Shown here: positions 21,850 through 30,055 of the stretch, piece by piece
Numbering within the stretch: the stretch's first letter is position 1
How the letters are laid out: every line of letters begins with the position of its first letter
Virus record (IMG/VR): IMGVR_UViG_3300005515_000039
Coordinates: 1 to 31,288 of that record
DNA: 31,288 nucleotides
Direction: 5' to 3' (one strand)
From: a virus
Notes under the pieces: model-generated
The model's database searches: none
Seen by the model: only the letters and a program-made list of their open reading frames with translations
What the model was told of the DNA's origin: nothing
Program-made: the position numbers and the translations under genes

Positions 21850-22572
21850 TTATTCCTGCTGGGCCTTCGGCTTGAGGGCGTCGACATAATCGTCCTTGGT
21901 CCTCAGGCCAGTCAGGTCGACTTTCTTCAACTCGGCATAGGCTTCGAGGTCACCCTTGTTCATGGTCTTGAGCTCGGCCTCGCTCAGTTCCTTTGGCTGC
22001 GAAGTAGGAAGCGGATCGCCGAACTGATTGGTGGCCTTGTTCTCGCCCGCCACGTTGGTGCCTCCCTGGCTCGCTGCATCCTGCTGCTGGGCCGCGGCAT
22101 CGGCCTGTATTTGCTGCTGCTGGACAGCGGCGGCTGCGGACGGCGGCGTTGCCTGGCCTGGCGCGGAAAGCGGCTGCTCGAAGACGCCGGAGTTCGGATC
22201 GACGGCGGTGATCGCCTGCGCGCCTTCGAATTCCCGCAGCATCTGAGACTTGGCTTCCGAAATGAGGACCGCATGGACCATATTACCGGAGAACGGCGTG
22301 CCGCTGCGCGCGATGATCGCCTTGAGATCCTCATCGGAGGCAGCGCTGAGACGCTTGTCGAGAGCGTCGATGATGCGTCGGTTCAGCTCTTCGTCGGCGG
22401 GAGTGGCGGAATTGCTCGTTACGGCCTCGATGAAACCGGCATCCTTCAGGCCATGAAACGTCGTGTCCTGAACCGTGTAGCCGGCCGGCGGGAAGTCGTC
22501 ACCAGCCTTGAGATGCAAGAAATTTGCCCCATCGAACGCGAATGGGAAGCTCTGCTTCACTGTGCCTTTCAT
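21850..22572 (-). CDS. Head-region protein with C-terminal HeH/SAP-like motif
   Basis: A 240-residue protein. The N-terminus resembles small head-region proteins (KGDTV-like 'F.LKAGDDFPPAGYTVQD'). The middle is a low-complexity Ala/Gln linker with QQQQ and QQQ runs. The end, LSEAELKTMNKGDLEAYAELK followed by GLRTKDDYVDALK, looks like a HeH/LEM or SAP-type helix-extension-helix, a small fold that often binds nucleic acid and occurs in phage head-region proteins. It has an AAGGA ribosome site. The role is unknown; capsid-DNA or assembly contact is a guess. Confidence 0.65.
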   Translation of the reverse strand: MKGTVKQSFPFAFDGANFLHLKAGDDFPPAGYTVQDTTFHGLKDAGFIEAVTSNSATPADEELNRRIIDALDKRLSAASDEDLKAIIARSGTPFSGNMVHAVLISEAKSQMLREFEGAQAITAVDPNSGVFEQPLSAPGQATPPSAAAAVQQQQIQADAAAQQQDAASQGGTNVAGENKATNQFGDPLPTSQPKELSEAELKTMNKGDLEAYAELKKVDLTGLRTKDDYVDALKPKAQQE

Positions 22573-22606
22573 GGCGGAAGTCCTTCTGAATTTGTGGTGG
22601 AGGAAA

Positions 22607-22633
22607 CCGACGCGCCAGCGCGTCGGCGTTTTT
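22607..22633. other. Intergenic hairpin between two head genes
   Basis: CCGACGCG at 22607-22614 and CGCGTCGG at 22619-22626 make an eight-pair stem with a four-base loop. A T run (22629-22633) follows on the plus strand and a short TTT on the minus strand. In the late (minus) transcript it sits between the decoration-like and HeH genes and may lower downstream expression. Confidence 0.5.
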
Positions 22634-22661
22634 CATCCGCCCTCGGTGCCCCCGACGTTGA

Positions 22662-23087
22662 TTAGGCCGGCGGGTTTGCCGTCGGCCGGAGATTCTGCTT
22701 GCCGAGGATCCAGACCGCCGCAAGGAAGACGTTGCCGGTATTGCCGGTCGGGGTGATCGTCGCACGGACATACTGCTTGCCGCCCGTGTAGCCGACTTTG
22801 CGGATACCGTTGTCGGCAGCGAAAGTGAATCCCGCGAGCGTCAGGCTCCCGTTCATCTGATCGGCCGGTACCGCCGTTGCGTCGGAAAGGTTCGCGGCAT
22901 CGCCGTGCTCCATTGTCACTGCAAATGTCGCATCAGCGTCGGCGATGTCTCCGAGGATGATCGCGAGCGCCACGGCTTCCGCGCCGAGACGATTGAGGAT
23001 CTGCGTGACGAGAGCGGTGTTGTCCGTGGTCGCGGCGGCCGGCGAAATCGCCCGCTTGAAGTCGAGATTGTTGATCAGGTCCCGCAT
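22662..23087 (-). CDS. Putative capsid decoration or head protein
   Basis: A 141-residue protein beginning MRDLINNLDFKRAISP. This start is preferred to an ATG four codons upstream because GGAGG lies five bases ahead. The rest (TDNTALVTQILNRLGAEA, ADADATFAVTMEHGDAANLSD, KQYVRATITPTGNTGN) matches a widespread beta-rich phage protein family found directly downstream of major capsid genes. A decoration or capsid-stabilising role is likely from position but not demonstrated for the family as I know it. Confidence 0.65.
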   Translation of the reverse strand: MRDLINNLDFKRAISPAAATTDNTALVTQILNRLGAEAVALAIILGDIADADATFAVTMEHGDAANLSDATAVPADQMNGSLTLAGFTFAADNGIRKVGYTGGKQYVRATITPTGNTGNVFLAAVWILGKQNLRPTANPPA

Positions 23088-23141
23088 GGGAGCCTCCATG
23101 AAGACCGGCGCGCGGCGCGCTGACCGGATGGTGGTTGGGAA

Positions 23142-23163
23142 CGGCGCGGCCGGAACCGCGCCG
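23142..23163 (-). other. Hairpin after the major capsid gene
   Basis: CGGCGCGG at 23142-23149 and CCGCGCCG at 23156-23163 form an eight-pair GC stem with a six-base loop, ten bases after the capsid stop on the minus strand. There is no T tract. It could protect the capsid message from 3' decay or reduce read-through. Confidence 0.5.
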
Positions 23164-23173
23164 AGCGAAGCGG

Positions 23174-24553
23174 TTAGGCCGAAACCACCTGCAGGGCGTA
23201 GGCCTCGAAGTCGACGACGTCGCCGCCGACACGCTGGCGCGTGTAGAACTCGACGAATGGCTTCGAGGAATACGGATCGCGCAGGGTGCGGATGCCGAGG
23301 CGGTCGACGACGGTGTAACCGGCACGGAAGTCGCCGAATGCTACCGGCAGCGCGCCGGCGCCTACAGACGGCATGTCATCGGCGCGCCGGATGTTGTAGC
23401 CAAGCAGGACAGAAGGCTTGCCAGCTTCGAGGCCCGGGCGCCAGATATACTGGTTCTGGTTGTCCTTGAAGAGCATAACAGCGCCGACGGTGCCGCGCTT
23501 CATCAGCCAGTTCGCGTTGGCTAGGTACTTGTCCTTCAGCGAGAAGGTCATCGTAACCAAGCCATCCGGCGTCAGGGCCGTTGCGTTGCCGGACGCCACC
23601 TGGGCGATGGTGCCACGCACACCGGCCGAACCGGCCGGATAGGTCAAGATGCCACGCGGCTTCTTAATGCCGTTGCCCGAGACGAACGCCAAGGCGCGCA
23701 TGCGGGCGAACTTTTCCGAAACCTTCCGCTCGAGCCATGCTTCGATATCGATGCCGGCATCTTCGAGCAGCTGCTGCGTTGCCTTCGGCTTCGCATAGAT
23801 CTCGAAAACCGGAATACGCTGGACGCCCACCTGCGGGGTGGATGTTTCGGGACGCGCGTCCGTCTCACCTACCCAGCCGGCGCCGGCTTCGTCCGTGTCG
23901 ACCGCGATTTCGATCGCGTCGGTCGTGATGGTCTCGTGATAGGCGAGCTCATCGAGAGGCGACGTTTCGTAAATCTTGGTGATGATCCGGGAGCTGGTCG
24001 CCGTCGGCGTCAGGTAGCCGCCGTCCGGGTCAGAGCCGACCAGCATGGCCTTCTGCTCTTCGAGGGAGAGCATGTTCACCTCGCGGCGAAGGGACATTTT
24101 GAAGGCGTCTTGGTAGGCTTTGTACTCTTCGATGTTGGTGTCTTCGGGCTTCAGGCTGGTGTTGAGCTTCAGCTCGCCACGACGTGACATCGCAGTGCGC
24201 TTAAACTCGGTCGCTTCCAGGATCAGCTTGCCCTGGTCGCCGCCGTTGCCGCCGCCTGGACGGTTCAGCTTCTTCTCGATTTCGAGGATCGCCTTGGCCT
24301 CGGTTTCGGCCTTTGCGAGAATCTCGGCGACCTTCTTCTCGATCGCCTCGTGCTTGGCTTCGACGCCGCGGGTCAGGGCCTCGAGATCAGACTTGAGCTG
24401 GGTGCCGTCGCCGGCAGACTTACCGGCCCTTTCGGCCAGTTCGCGGACTTCCTTCAGATCCTTTTCCATGCTGGTCTGAAGCGACTTATAGTCCTCACCG
24501 ACGCGCTTCACCTCGCGCTGGACATCGTCCAGCACGTCCTTGATATCGGGCAT
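23174..24553 (-). CDS. Major capsid protein, HK97 fold
   Basis: A 459-residue HK97-type capsid protein. Residues 1-100 are almost pure charged coiled coil, the delta/scaffolding domain normally removed by the prohead protease. A Gly-rich linker (GGGNGGDQG, about 100-108) and then the capsid fold follow. Recognisable family segments are GGYLTPTATSSRI, AGWVGETDARPE and PVFEIYAKPKATQQLLEDA-type, then LLGYNI and IRTLRDPYSSKPFVEFYTRQRVGGDV at the C-terminus. GGGAGG lies just upstream of the ATG. The protease gene is immediately upstream, as in HK97. Confidence 0.95.
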   Translation of the reverse strand: MPDIKDVLDDVQREVKRVGEDYKSLQTSMEKDLKEVRELAERAGKSAGDGTQLKSDLEALTRGVEAKHEAIEKKVAEILAKAETEAKAILEIEKKLNRPGGGNGGDQGKLILEATEFKRTAMSRRGELKLNTSLKPEDTNIEEYKAYQDAFKMSLRREVNMLSLEEQKAMLVGSDPDGGYLTPTATSSRIITKIYETSPLDELAYHETITTDAIEIAVDTDEAGAGWVGETDARPETSTPQVGVQRIPVFEIYAKPKATQQLLEDAGIDIEAWLERKVSEKFARMRALAFVSGNGIKKPRGILTYPAGSAGVRGTIAQVASGNATALTPDGLVTMTFSLKDKYLANANWLMKRGTVGAVMLFKDNQNQYIWRPGLEAGKPSVLLGYNIRRADDMPSVGAGALPVAFGDFRAGYTVVDRLGIRTLRDPYSSKPFVEFYTRQRVGGDVVDFEAYALQVVSA

Positions 24554-24578
24554 AGCGCCCTCCCTTATGAGATGTTGG

Positions 24579-25277
24579 TCAACCTGCCCGGAGCTTCTTC
24601 AGCTCTTCGAGCAGTTCCACCGCCGCCTTCTCATCACGAGAGGACGTCGTGGGTTGGCCCTCAGCCTCACGCTGAAGGTGCTTCTTCACGATTGCGACGG
24701 CCTTCACGGCATCGTCACGTGACAGAATGGTTTTCAAATCGCGCTCCAGATCGCGCGGATTGAGAAGATCGAGCGCCTTGACCTGGCCGATCAACGCCTT
24801 GTCGTTGGATCCCCATGTCACGATGCTGACCTCCTTGAGGTCGATCTCGTGCAGGACGCGATAAGGGTCCGTGGGCTTGGTGCCCATGGTGTATTTCGTG
24901 GCGCGATAGCCGATCGAGAGGCCGTCTAGTTCGCCGGCTTTCAGACCTTCATAGATCATCTGGCCGCGATCGGTATTGAGTGCAAACAGCTCGCCCGAAA
25001 CCTTCAGGCCCTTGCTGTTTTCCTCCATCGAGGTCCACTTGCCGATCGGCAGCATGTCTTCGACCGGGCCGTAAAAGCCGCCGTGCTGCAGCAGCATCTT
25101 CGGCAGCTTGCTCTTGCCTTCCCACTCGCGCAGGGTCGCCTTGAAAGCGCCCTTCTCGATTACGTCGCCGTGGGAATCGAGGTTACCGAAAACCGCGCCG
25201 TAGCCGGAAAACGTGCCTTCCTTCGCCGAACCGCCCTCGAACTTGACCTCGATAAGCCCGGTTTCAAGATGATCCAT
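24579..25277 (-). CDS. HK97-type prohead protease
   Basis: A 232-residue serine protease of the herpesvirus/HK97 type that matures the procapsid. Family landmarks are FSGYGAVFGNLDSHGDVIEKGAF near the N-terminus, H65 in MLLQHGG and S121 in DGLSIGYRA, the expected catalytic pair. The C-terminal ~70 residues are charged and helical and may act as a scaffold-binding tail. The ATG at 25277 follows the portal stop by two bases. Confidence 0.92.
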   Translation of the reverse strand: MDHLETGLIEVKFEGGSAKEGTFSGYGAVFGNLDSHGDVIEKGAFKATLREWEGKSKLPKMLLQHGGFYGPVEDMLPIGKWTSMEENSKGLKVSGELFALNTDRGQMIYEGLKAGELDGLSIGYRATKYTMGTKPTDPYRVLHEIDLKEVSIVTWGSNDKALIGQVKALDLLNPRDLERDLKTILSRDDAVKAVAIVKKHLQREAEGQPTTSSRDEKAAVELLEELKKLRAG

Positions 25278-25279
25278 GC

Positions 25280-26587
25280 CTATTCTCCAGGTGGCGGCAG
25301 CGCCGGCGTCGCCGGCGGGGTGAGAAGTATCGGTTTCCCGTTTTCGTCGATGGCGACCATGTTCGCCGGCACATAAAGGCGATCGCCGCCGGTGACTGGT
25401 GGAAGCTCGTCGAATCCGCGGATTTCGTTGGGAGTGAGCCAACCCGGGCTACTCTTCCCAAGGGCAGTCGAGTTGTATTCGCCCTTGTCCTTCATGGCAG
25501 GGCTAAGAAAATCGGCATCGACAAATCCGGTATAATACCCCTTCTGCCGCTGCTCTTTCTTCAGCAGGAAGAGGTCGCCGGAACCGCCGAAACGGCGATG
25601 GATCGGCCGGATGCAGTGAACAAGATGGGCCAGAAACATCTGCTCGGCCGAGGCGAACGTCGCGTTCTTGTCGCCGGAGAAGCCGATCATGATCGGCATT
25701 ACGCGAAGAACTTCGCAGATCCGCTCGACCTGGAATTTTCTGGTTTCGACGTGCTGCGAGTCCACGCCCGTCATCTGAATGGGAGAGAACTTGGCTGCAC
25801 GGTCGACGACCATGATCTTGCCGGTGTTCTCAGCCCCGCCGAAATGGCGGCGCACCCACGCCGCAAGCTTCACGAGCCCGGCTTCGCCGATCGCGCCGTC
25901 CGTAGAAAGCACACCACTCGGCCGGGCGCCATTGCGGTGGAACATCGCGTGGCTCTCTTCCGTCGCCAACGCCAGACCGATTGCCTCGGCAGCGTAACGA
26001 ACGATGTTCAACCCCTCGATCGTGTCCCAGGACGGCCCTTTTACATGCCAAATCTGATCGCCAGGCACCGTTTGCGTGGTGCCGTCGATGCCAGTCAGCG
26101 TATATGTCCGCGTGTAGTCCGTGTTGACCTTGCAGACGACGCGGGCGGGATCCAGCAGGATCATCTCGACGATCTCGCCGCGAACCTTGTTGAGGAACGC
26201 ATAGGAGCGACCGGCCAAATCGACGTGGAAGCTCTGCGTCTCCCGAAACTCGAGGCTCGTCATCCACTCGTTCGGCGCCGTCGCCAACAGATCGTAGAGC
26301 GGTTGGTCGCGAGCTTCCCTGCGATCGACCACTGTCTTGCCGTTCACCGACTTCTCGGTTCGCTGGTAGAGCTTCCACGGTACCGTCGCGAGGCCGTCGG
26401 CGCGGACGCGGCAGCAGGCAAGCACCGTCGTCACGCTAAGAGCGGACTTCCAATTGACCGAAATGCCAGTCTTCGAGGTGGCGAATCGGCCGAAGAAATC
26501 GGCCCACATCTGGTCGACCAGACCGTAACGGCTTTCTTCCTTCCGCTCACCGCCACCGCTGAAGAGCGAACCAAAGAAGCCCTTCAT
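25280..26587 (-). CDS. Portal protein, HK97 family
   Basis: A 435-residue portal. The start at 26587 (MKGFFGSLFSGGGERK) is chosen because it overlaps the upstream stop by ATGA and gives the usual N-terminus. Family landmarks are SALSVTTVLACCRVRADGLATVPWKLYQR, the DQIWHVKG segment and GVDSQHVETRKFQVERICEVLRVMP, followed by SAEQMFLAHLVHCIRPIHRR. It forms the dodecameric DNA gate at one capsid vertex and binds the terminase and the connector. The C-terminus is Pro-rich. Confidence 0.95.
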   Translation of the reverse strand: MKGFFGSLFSGGGERKEESRYGLVDQMWADFFGRFATSKTGISVNWKSALSVTTVLACCRVRADGLATVPWKLYQRTEKSVNGKTVVDRREARDQPLYDLLATAPNEWMTSLEFRETQSFHVDLAGRSYAFLNKVRGEIVEMILLDPARVVCKVNTDYTRTYTLTGIDGTTQTVPGDQIWHVKGPSWDTIEGLNIVRYAAEAIGLALATEESHAMFHRNGARPSGVLSTDGAIGEAGLVKLAAWVRRHFGGAENTGKIMVVDRAAKFSPIQMTGVDSQHVETRKFQVERICEVLRVMPIMIGFSGDKNATFASAEQMFLAHLVHCIRPIHRRFGGSGDLFLLKKEQRQKGYYTGFVDADFLSPAMKDKGEYNSTALGKSSPGWLTPNEIRGFDELPPVTGGDRLYVPANMVAIDENGKPILLTPPATPALPPPGE

Positions 26588-26799
26588 GCCTGCGACCTCG
26601 GCGCTGTCAGCAACGCAAAGGCGATCATGAGCACGCCGGCGACAATAAATCCGGCCGGCGCGAAGATCAGCCACGCGCCATAAGCGATAGCCCCGGCCCC
26701 GATGAGACCGATGCCGTCACGGAGAAGCGCCGGAACAAAGGCCGCAGCGATCAAAACAGCCAACCGCAGAACGCGACCGGCGAACCTAAGGAAGCGCAT
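26584..26799 (-). CDS. Small two-span membrane protein between terminase and portal
   Basis: A 71-residue basic protein with hydrophobic segments at about residues 12-26 and 31-64, probably two or three spans. TGGAG precedes the start. It overlaps the portal start by ATGA and begins 14 bases after the terL stop. Small membrane proteins occur at this site in several siphophages without a known role. Membrane interference with superinfecting DNA is one possibility. Confidence 0.6.
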   Translation of the reverse strand: MRFLRFAGRVLRLAVLIAAAFVPALLRDGIGLIGAGAIAYGAWLIFAPAGFIVAGVLMIAFALLTAPRSQA

Positions 26800-26813
26800 A
26801 CGGTTGCTCCAAA

Positions 26814-28676
26814 TCAGAATGTGTTTGCCATCGCCTCGTCGAGGGCGGCCATTTCGGCTGCGATCTTGGCCTCGAGCGCGTCGAGATCCTCTTCGCTATC
26901 CCAGACGGACTGTTCGCCGGTTTCGCCGAGGTCGGCGGCGCCGGCGAGCATCGCCAAGACCGTCATGCCGTCGATGCGGCCACGCTGGTGCTTCTTAATG
27001 AAGAACCGATTGTTCTGGGCGTCCGGCTGGATCGCCGCGTTACCGGAGCACCATTTGGTGATCGGGCTTTCGTCGATGACGATCCGGCGCTGCAGGATCC
27101 TGTCCTCGAATTTCTGCAGCGACCGCGGCATCCAGAGCGCCTTCTTCGACTGCATGCCGAGGCGCCCCTGCCCGTGGATGATAATCTTCAGGCCGGAACC
27201 GATCTCGCCTTCCGGCTCCCAGACCCATGTTTCCAGGCCGACGTTGTCGCATGCCTTGCGGAAGTCGGTCAGGAACGCGGGGTCAACGACCATCGCGGCG
27301 ACGTTGCGCTGCGCGCGGATGCGTTGGATCAAGACGGCAATGAATTCGTATTCGATCGACCGGCCGGGTACCAGATTGAGGAGCGGGGGAATGGCCGCCG
27401 CCCACTCGACATACTGGGCGTGATCTTCTTCGGCCTTTTCCTTCAGCTTCTCAGCCGGCTTCCAATATTGCACCGCCGCGTGCAGGACGTCATCGCTGTC
27501 CACCCAGCCGATGCCCAGCGCCGTTAAGTCGTTCTTTTTCGACAAATCGAGGCTGAGCAAAACGTCGGCGTCGTCGGCGTCGGCAATATCGACACTGCCC
27601 TGCACCGCTTCCCAGAAATCGAGATCGATCCAGTATTCAGACGACCCGACCGGCACGCCGAAGTAAAGGCGCTCCGTGCTCAAGCGCATGCCGACCGAGT
27701 TGCGGGCCGAGTTGACCTCGATCCTGACATTCTCGATCGGGAACGTGATGCCGAGGCACGGCATCGATTTCTTCCAGCAGCTCTCGTCTTCGAACGGCTT
27801 GTCGTTCGGATCGACGCGAGCGATGAAAGCGAACGCGGAATCATCAACCGCCTCACCGCGCAGGATGCGTTGGTGGAGCTGGCTCCATTCCGTCGCGACC
27901 GGTTGATCCGCTGCCGGCGTGTTCGTCGACATCCACAGTAGGAAATCGCCCGGCATTTTGGCGCCGGCGGATTTCCATGTCTTCAGGGCGCCGTCCGATT
28001 TCCACTCGTGTATTTCATCGGCCGCTACATAGGACGGTCGCGGGCCGTTGACCTTCTCGTCACCAGCGAGTGATCGGAACTTCGATCCGCTCTCTGGATG
28101 CTCGAGCATCCATATCATGTCGCCGGTACCGCGCGTCAGAATCGTGCCGCGCGAGACGAGGCTTTCGCCGTCGAACTCCGCCTCCGGCATTTCCGCCAGC
28201 GCCATCGCCGCGGCGTCGCCGAACAAGACGTTCGCCTGGTTCCGGTCCTTCGCGATCGCATAGCACTCAGCGCGCGGGATGCCTCGAAAGCCCATCGTGT
28301 AGAGGCCTAGCGCCGCCGCGACCGGCGATTTGATCTGGCCCTTTCCGGCTTCGATCCATGCCGTTCGGTACCGGAGACGGTTGCTGTCCTTTCGGTACCA
28401 GCCGTAGAGCGAGCCGACGACGAACGTCGTGTAGCTGGGCAGGTGGAATGGCTCTCCGGCCTTCGCTCCTGCCGTGACCGTGAGGCAAGACGGGAAAAAG
28501 CCCAGAGCTTTCCTGGCGGCTTCAGGCCGCCATTCAAGGCCGCGTTCGTGGCAGGTTTTCAGATCGTTCAGATGCCGCTGGCAAGCCAGTCGGCCGAAAT
28601 GTCCGGACGTGACCCAACCGTCGACGACTTCCTGAGCCCAGAATGTGACGGGATCACTTACTTCCAAGGTAGTCAT
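26814..28676 (-). CDS. terL: Terminase large subunit
   Basis: A 620-residue packaging motor. The ATPase part shows a Walker A-like AGKGQIKS at about 110-117 (variant, following RTAWIE) and a Walker B YVAADE at 216-221. The nuclease half has an acidic strand LLSLDLSKKNDL near residue 370 and further Asp residues towards the C-terminus (VVDPAFLTDF, DGMTVLAML). The N-terminal ~100 residues match the Terminase_1-type pattern ('A...V..WV....V.GK..AGKP..L'). The start overlaps the terS 3' end by 23 bases. It cuts concatemeric DNA at cos or pac and drives it through the portal. Confidence 0.95.
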   Translation of the reverse strand: MTTLEVSDPVTFWAQEVVDGWVTSGHFGRLACQRHLNDLKTCHERGLEWRPEAARKALGFFPSCLTVTAGAKAGEPFHLPSYTTFVVGSLYGWYRKDSNRLRYRTAWIEAGKGQIKSPVAAALGLYTMGFRGIPRAECYAIAKDRNQANVLFGDAAAMALAEMPEAEFDGESLVSRGTILTRGTGDMIWMLEHPESGSKFRSLAGDEKVNGPRPSYVAADEIHEWKSDGALKTWKSAGAKMPGDFLLWMSTNTPAADQPVATEWSQLHQRILRGEAVDDSAFAFIARVDPNDKPFEDESCWKKSMPCLGITFPIENVRIEVNSARNSVGMRLSTERLYFGVPVGSSEYWIDLDFWEAVQGSVDIADADDADVLLSLDLSKKNDLTALGIGWVDSDDVLHAAVQYWKPAEKLKEKAEEDHAQYVEWAAAIPPLLNLVPGRSIEYEFIAVLIQRIRAQRNVAAMVVDPAFLTDFRKACDNVGLETWVWEPEGEIGSGLKIIIHGQGRLGMQSKKALWMPRSLQKFEDRILQRRIVIDESPITKWCSGNAAIQPDAQNNRFFIKKHQRGRIDGMTVLAMLAGAADLGETGEQSVWDSEEDLDALEAKIAAEMAALDEAMANTF

Positions 28677-29142
28677 CGGCGGCGCGCTTCTTCCTTCCGG
28701 ATCTTGGCGGCGCCTTCTCGGCTCGGCCGCGCTCGGTCGGCGGGATGCCGAGTTCGCGCTCGGCGGCCATGACCCGCTTCATCGCAGCGTCGGCGATCGC
28801 CTTGTAAGGGTTGTGCATCATAACTTTCGTCTTCGGTGCTGGCGTCATGACGCCGTAGCGGGCGACGTGCGCCTCGGCCAATTTCCAGTCGGCGTAGGCG
28901 CCGGCCGCCATTTCGATCAGCACATCATTGTCGACGTCCAAAAGCCCTTTTCGAGCAAGGCTTTGCGTGAGAGTCTTCCAGCGTTCGCTTGCGATCTTCG
29001 CGCGACGTTTGCCCCATTCCTTCACGTTGATAGTCATAAGCCAGTTCGGCTCATCGATTTCGACGTCCGGCACTTCGGCACCGGGGAACGGGCCCGGCAC
29101 CACATTCGATGGCGGGGTCGGGTTGGGTTTTCTGCCTCGCAT
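28654..29142 (-). CDS. terS: Terminase small subunit, P27 family
   Basis: A 162-residue protein starting MRGRKPNPT, the typical opening of P27-type small terminases. It has a helical core (WKTLTQSLARKGLLDVDNDVLIEMAAGAYADWKLAE) with the family pattern and a basic C-terminal tail (GRAEKAPPRSGRKKRAADDY). It recognises the packaging site and regulates TerL. It is the first packaging gene on the minus strand after the plus-strand cassette at 29230-29934. Confidence 0.9.
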   Translation of the reverse strand: MRGRKPNPTPPSNVVPGPFPGAEVPDVEIDEPNWLMTINVKEWGKRRAKIASERWKTLTQSLARKGLLDVDNDVLIEMAAGAYADWKLAEAHVARYGVMTPAPKTKVMMHNPYKAIADAAMKRVMAAERELGIPPTERGRAEKAPPRSGRKKRAADDYLGSK

Positions 29143-29174
29143 TCCAGCGATCCTCAGGTGAATATTTGGACTGC

Positions 29175-29202
29175 TTGAAACACGCAGATACCGTTGTACG
29201 AT
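29175..29202 (+). promoter_or_regulatory. Sigma-70-type promoter of the plus-strand cassette
   Basis: TTGAAA at 29175-29180 (five of six consensus) and TACGAT at 29197-29202 (four of six) are separated by 16 bases, about 30 bases before the ATG at 29230. It points away from terS and would give the cassette its own expression, possibly in the prophage state. Confidence 0.6.
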
Positions 29203-29229
29203 CTACCAAGTAATGGTTGGGGAAACTCT

Positions 29230-29934
29230 ATGAAGTCTGACAAAAGAAAGTGGATATTGGCCGCCGACCAGGCAAGAACCTTTAAGGAGGATACAGAGCA
29301 GAAACGAAGAAACCATTGGTGGGAACGATTTGCGGTACTCGTCTCTGCGCTCGCATTAGTTGTCTCAGGAATCAGTACCGGCATCGCTGCATACCAAACG
29401 AGCTTGATTAAAGATCAGCTCACAGCAACGGACAGAAACAGGGCCACTGAAGCACTTTACGATGCTGTTGTTCAGACTTGCGACGTCGTACTTAAAGCGA
29501 TGCCATACGGAAGTAAGGGCGGACCCTTCAAGCGTTTGAGTGGCCCTACGGACGGGAGTGCTCCGTCGCTGACAACCATCAGCCGATCAAATTTGGAGCG
29601 GATGTCAAATGGAGATCGAGCTGCTGTGCTCGATCGGATGAATGAGGCGCGTTCCGCAGTTAGTCACGCCCATGCGCACCTTCAGCTTTGGATACCCGCG
29701 GAGCGGCAAGATAGCCTTGACCGACTCATGGGCGGAATAAACCTCCAAATATCGCCAATCACTCTAAAATGGGACAAGGATCCCGACCAATTTTACATCT
29801 GGCTTCTGCAATCTCGTTGGTACTGCACAGCGATTCCCGAGAGTGTCAGCCAGTGGGCACTAGGCGAGGAGCCTTACCTAAACGCCAAGAACACCATAAT
29901 GTTTGACGACGATCCTAGACTGATCGCGAAATAA
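29230..29934 (+). CDS. Membrane-anchored moron protein, unknown
   Basis: A 234-residue protein. The ATG at 29230 has GGGGAA six bases upstream; a TTG at 29194 overlaps the promoter and is rejected. It has a charged cytoplasmic N-terminus of ~30 residues, one membrane segment (about 33-54, AVLVSALALVVSGISTGIAA) and a helical region (YQTSLIKDQLTATDRNRATEALYDAVVQTC), then a soluble domain rich in Trp and aromatic residues. It uses more A/T-rich codons than its neighbours and faces the opposite way, with its own promoter and terminator. This is the profile of a moron, often superinfection exclusion or host-fitness genes. No family recognised; function not claimed. Confidence 0.75.
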   Translation: MKSDKRKWILAADQARTFKEDTEQKRRNHWWERFAVLVSALALVVSGISTGIAAYQTSLIKDQLTATDRNRATEALYDAVVQTCDVVLKAMPYGSKGGPFKRLSGPTDGSAPSLTTISRSNLERMSNGDRAAVLDRMNEARSAVSHAHAHLQLWIPAERQDSLDRLMGGINLQISPITLKWDKDPDQFYIWLLQSRWYCTAIPESVSQWALGEEPYLNAKNTIMFDDDPRLIAK

Positions 29935-29941
29935 TCATCGT

Positions 29942-29977
29942 GAGGGCGCTTTCGGACCGAAAGGGGGGCCTCGTATT
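29942..29977 (+). terminator. Terminator of the plus-strand cassette
   Basis: Eight bases after the stop, GAGGGC...GCCTC arms enclose a perfect inner repeat CTTTCGG-a-CCGAAAG (29949-29963). A T-rich tail GTATTTTG follows. It closes the cassette on the plus strand and also protects it from late minus-strand transcription running in from the right. Confidence 0.6.
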
Positions 29978-29984
29978 TTGATTG

Positions 29985-30055
29985 CTGCGAACATGAAGGC
30001 CCCGGACGGTGGCGCCCCCCACCCGCTCCAGACATTCGACCGCCCCCCCGGGGGC
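29985..30055. other. GC-rich gap, candidate cos / packaging site
   Basis: No gene. The stretch contains GGCCCCGGACGG-like GC blocks, a run of six C (30015-30020), a run of seven C (30043-30049) and the palindrome CCCCCGGGGG (30045-30054). It lies between the HNH gene pair and the moron/terS, the usual cos location in HK97-type phages with HNH proteins. No cut site can be read from sequence alone. Confidence 0.35.

Noticed and set aside
21742-22665. A 307-codon plus-strand frame opposite head genes
   Set aside because: It crosses two minus-strand genes and their hairpins; composition is that of antisense to an Ala/Gln-rich linker.
25598-26683. A 361-codon plus-strand frame opposite the portal gene
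   Set aside because: Antisense shadow; the portal protein on the minus strand explains the region fully.
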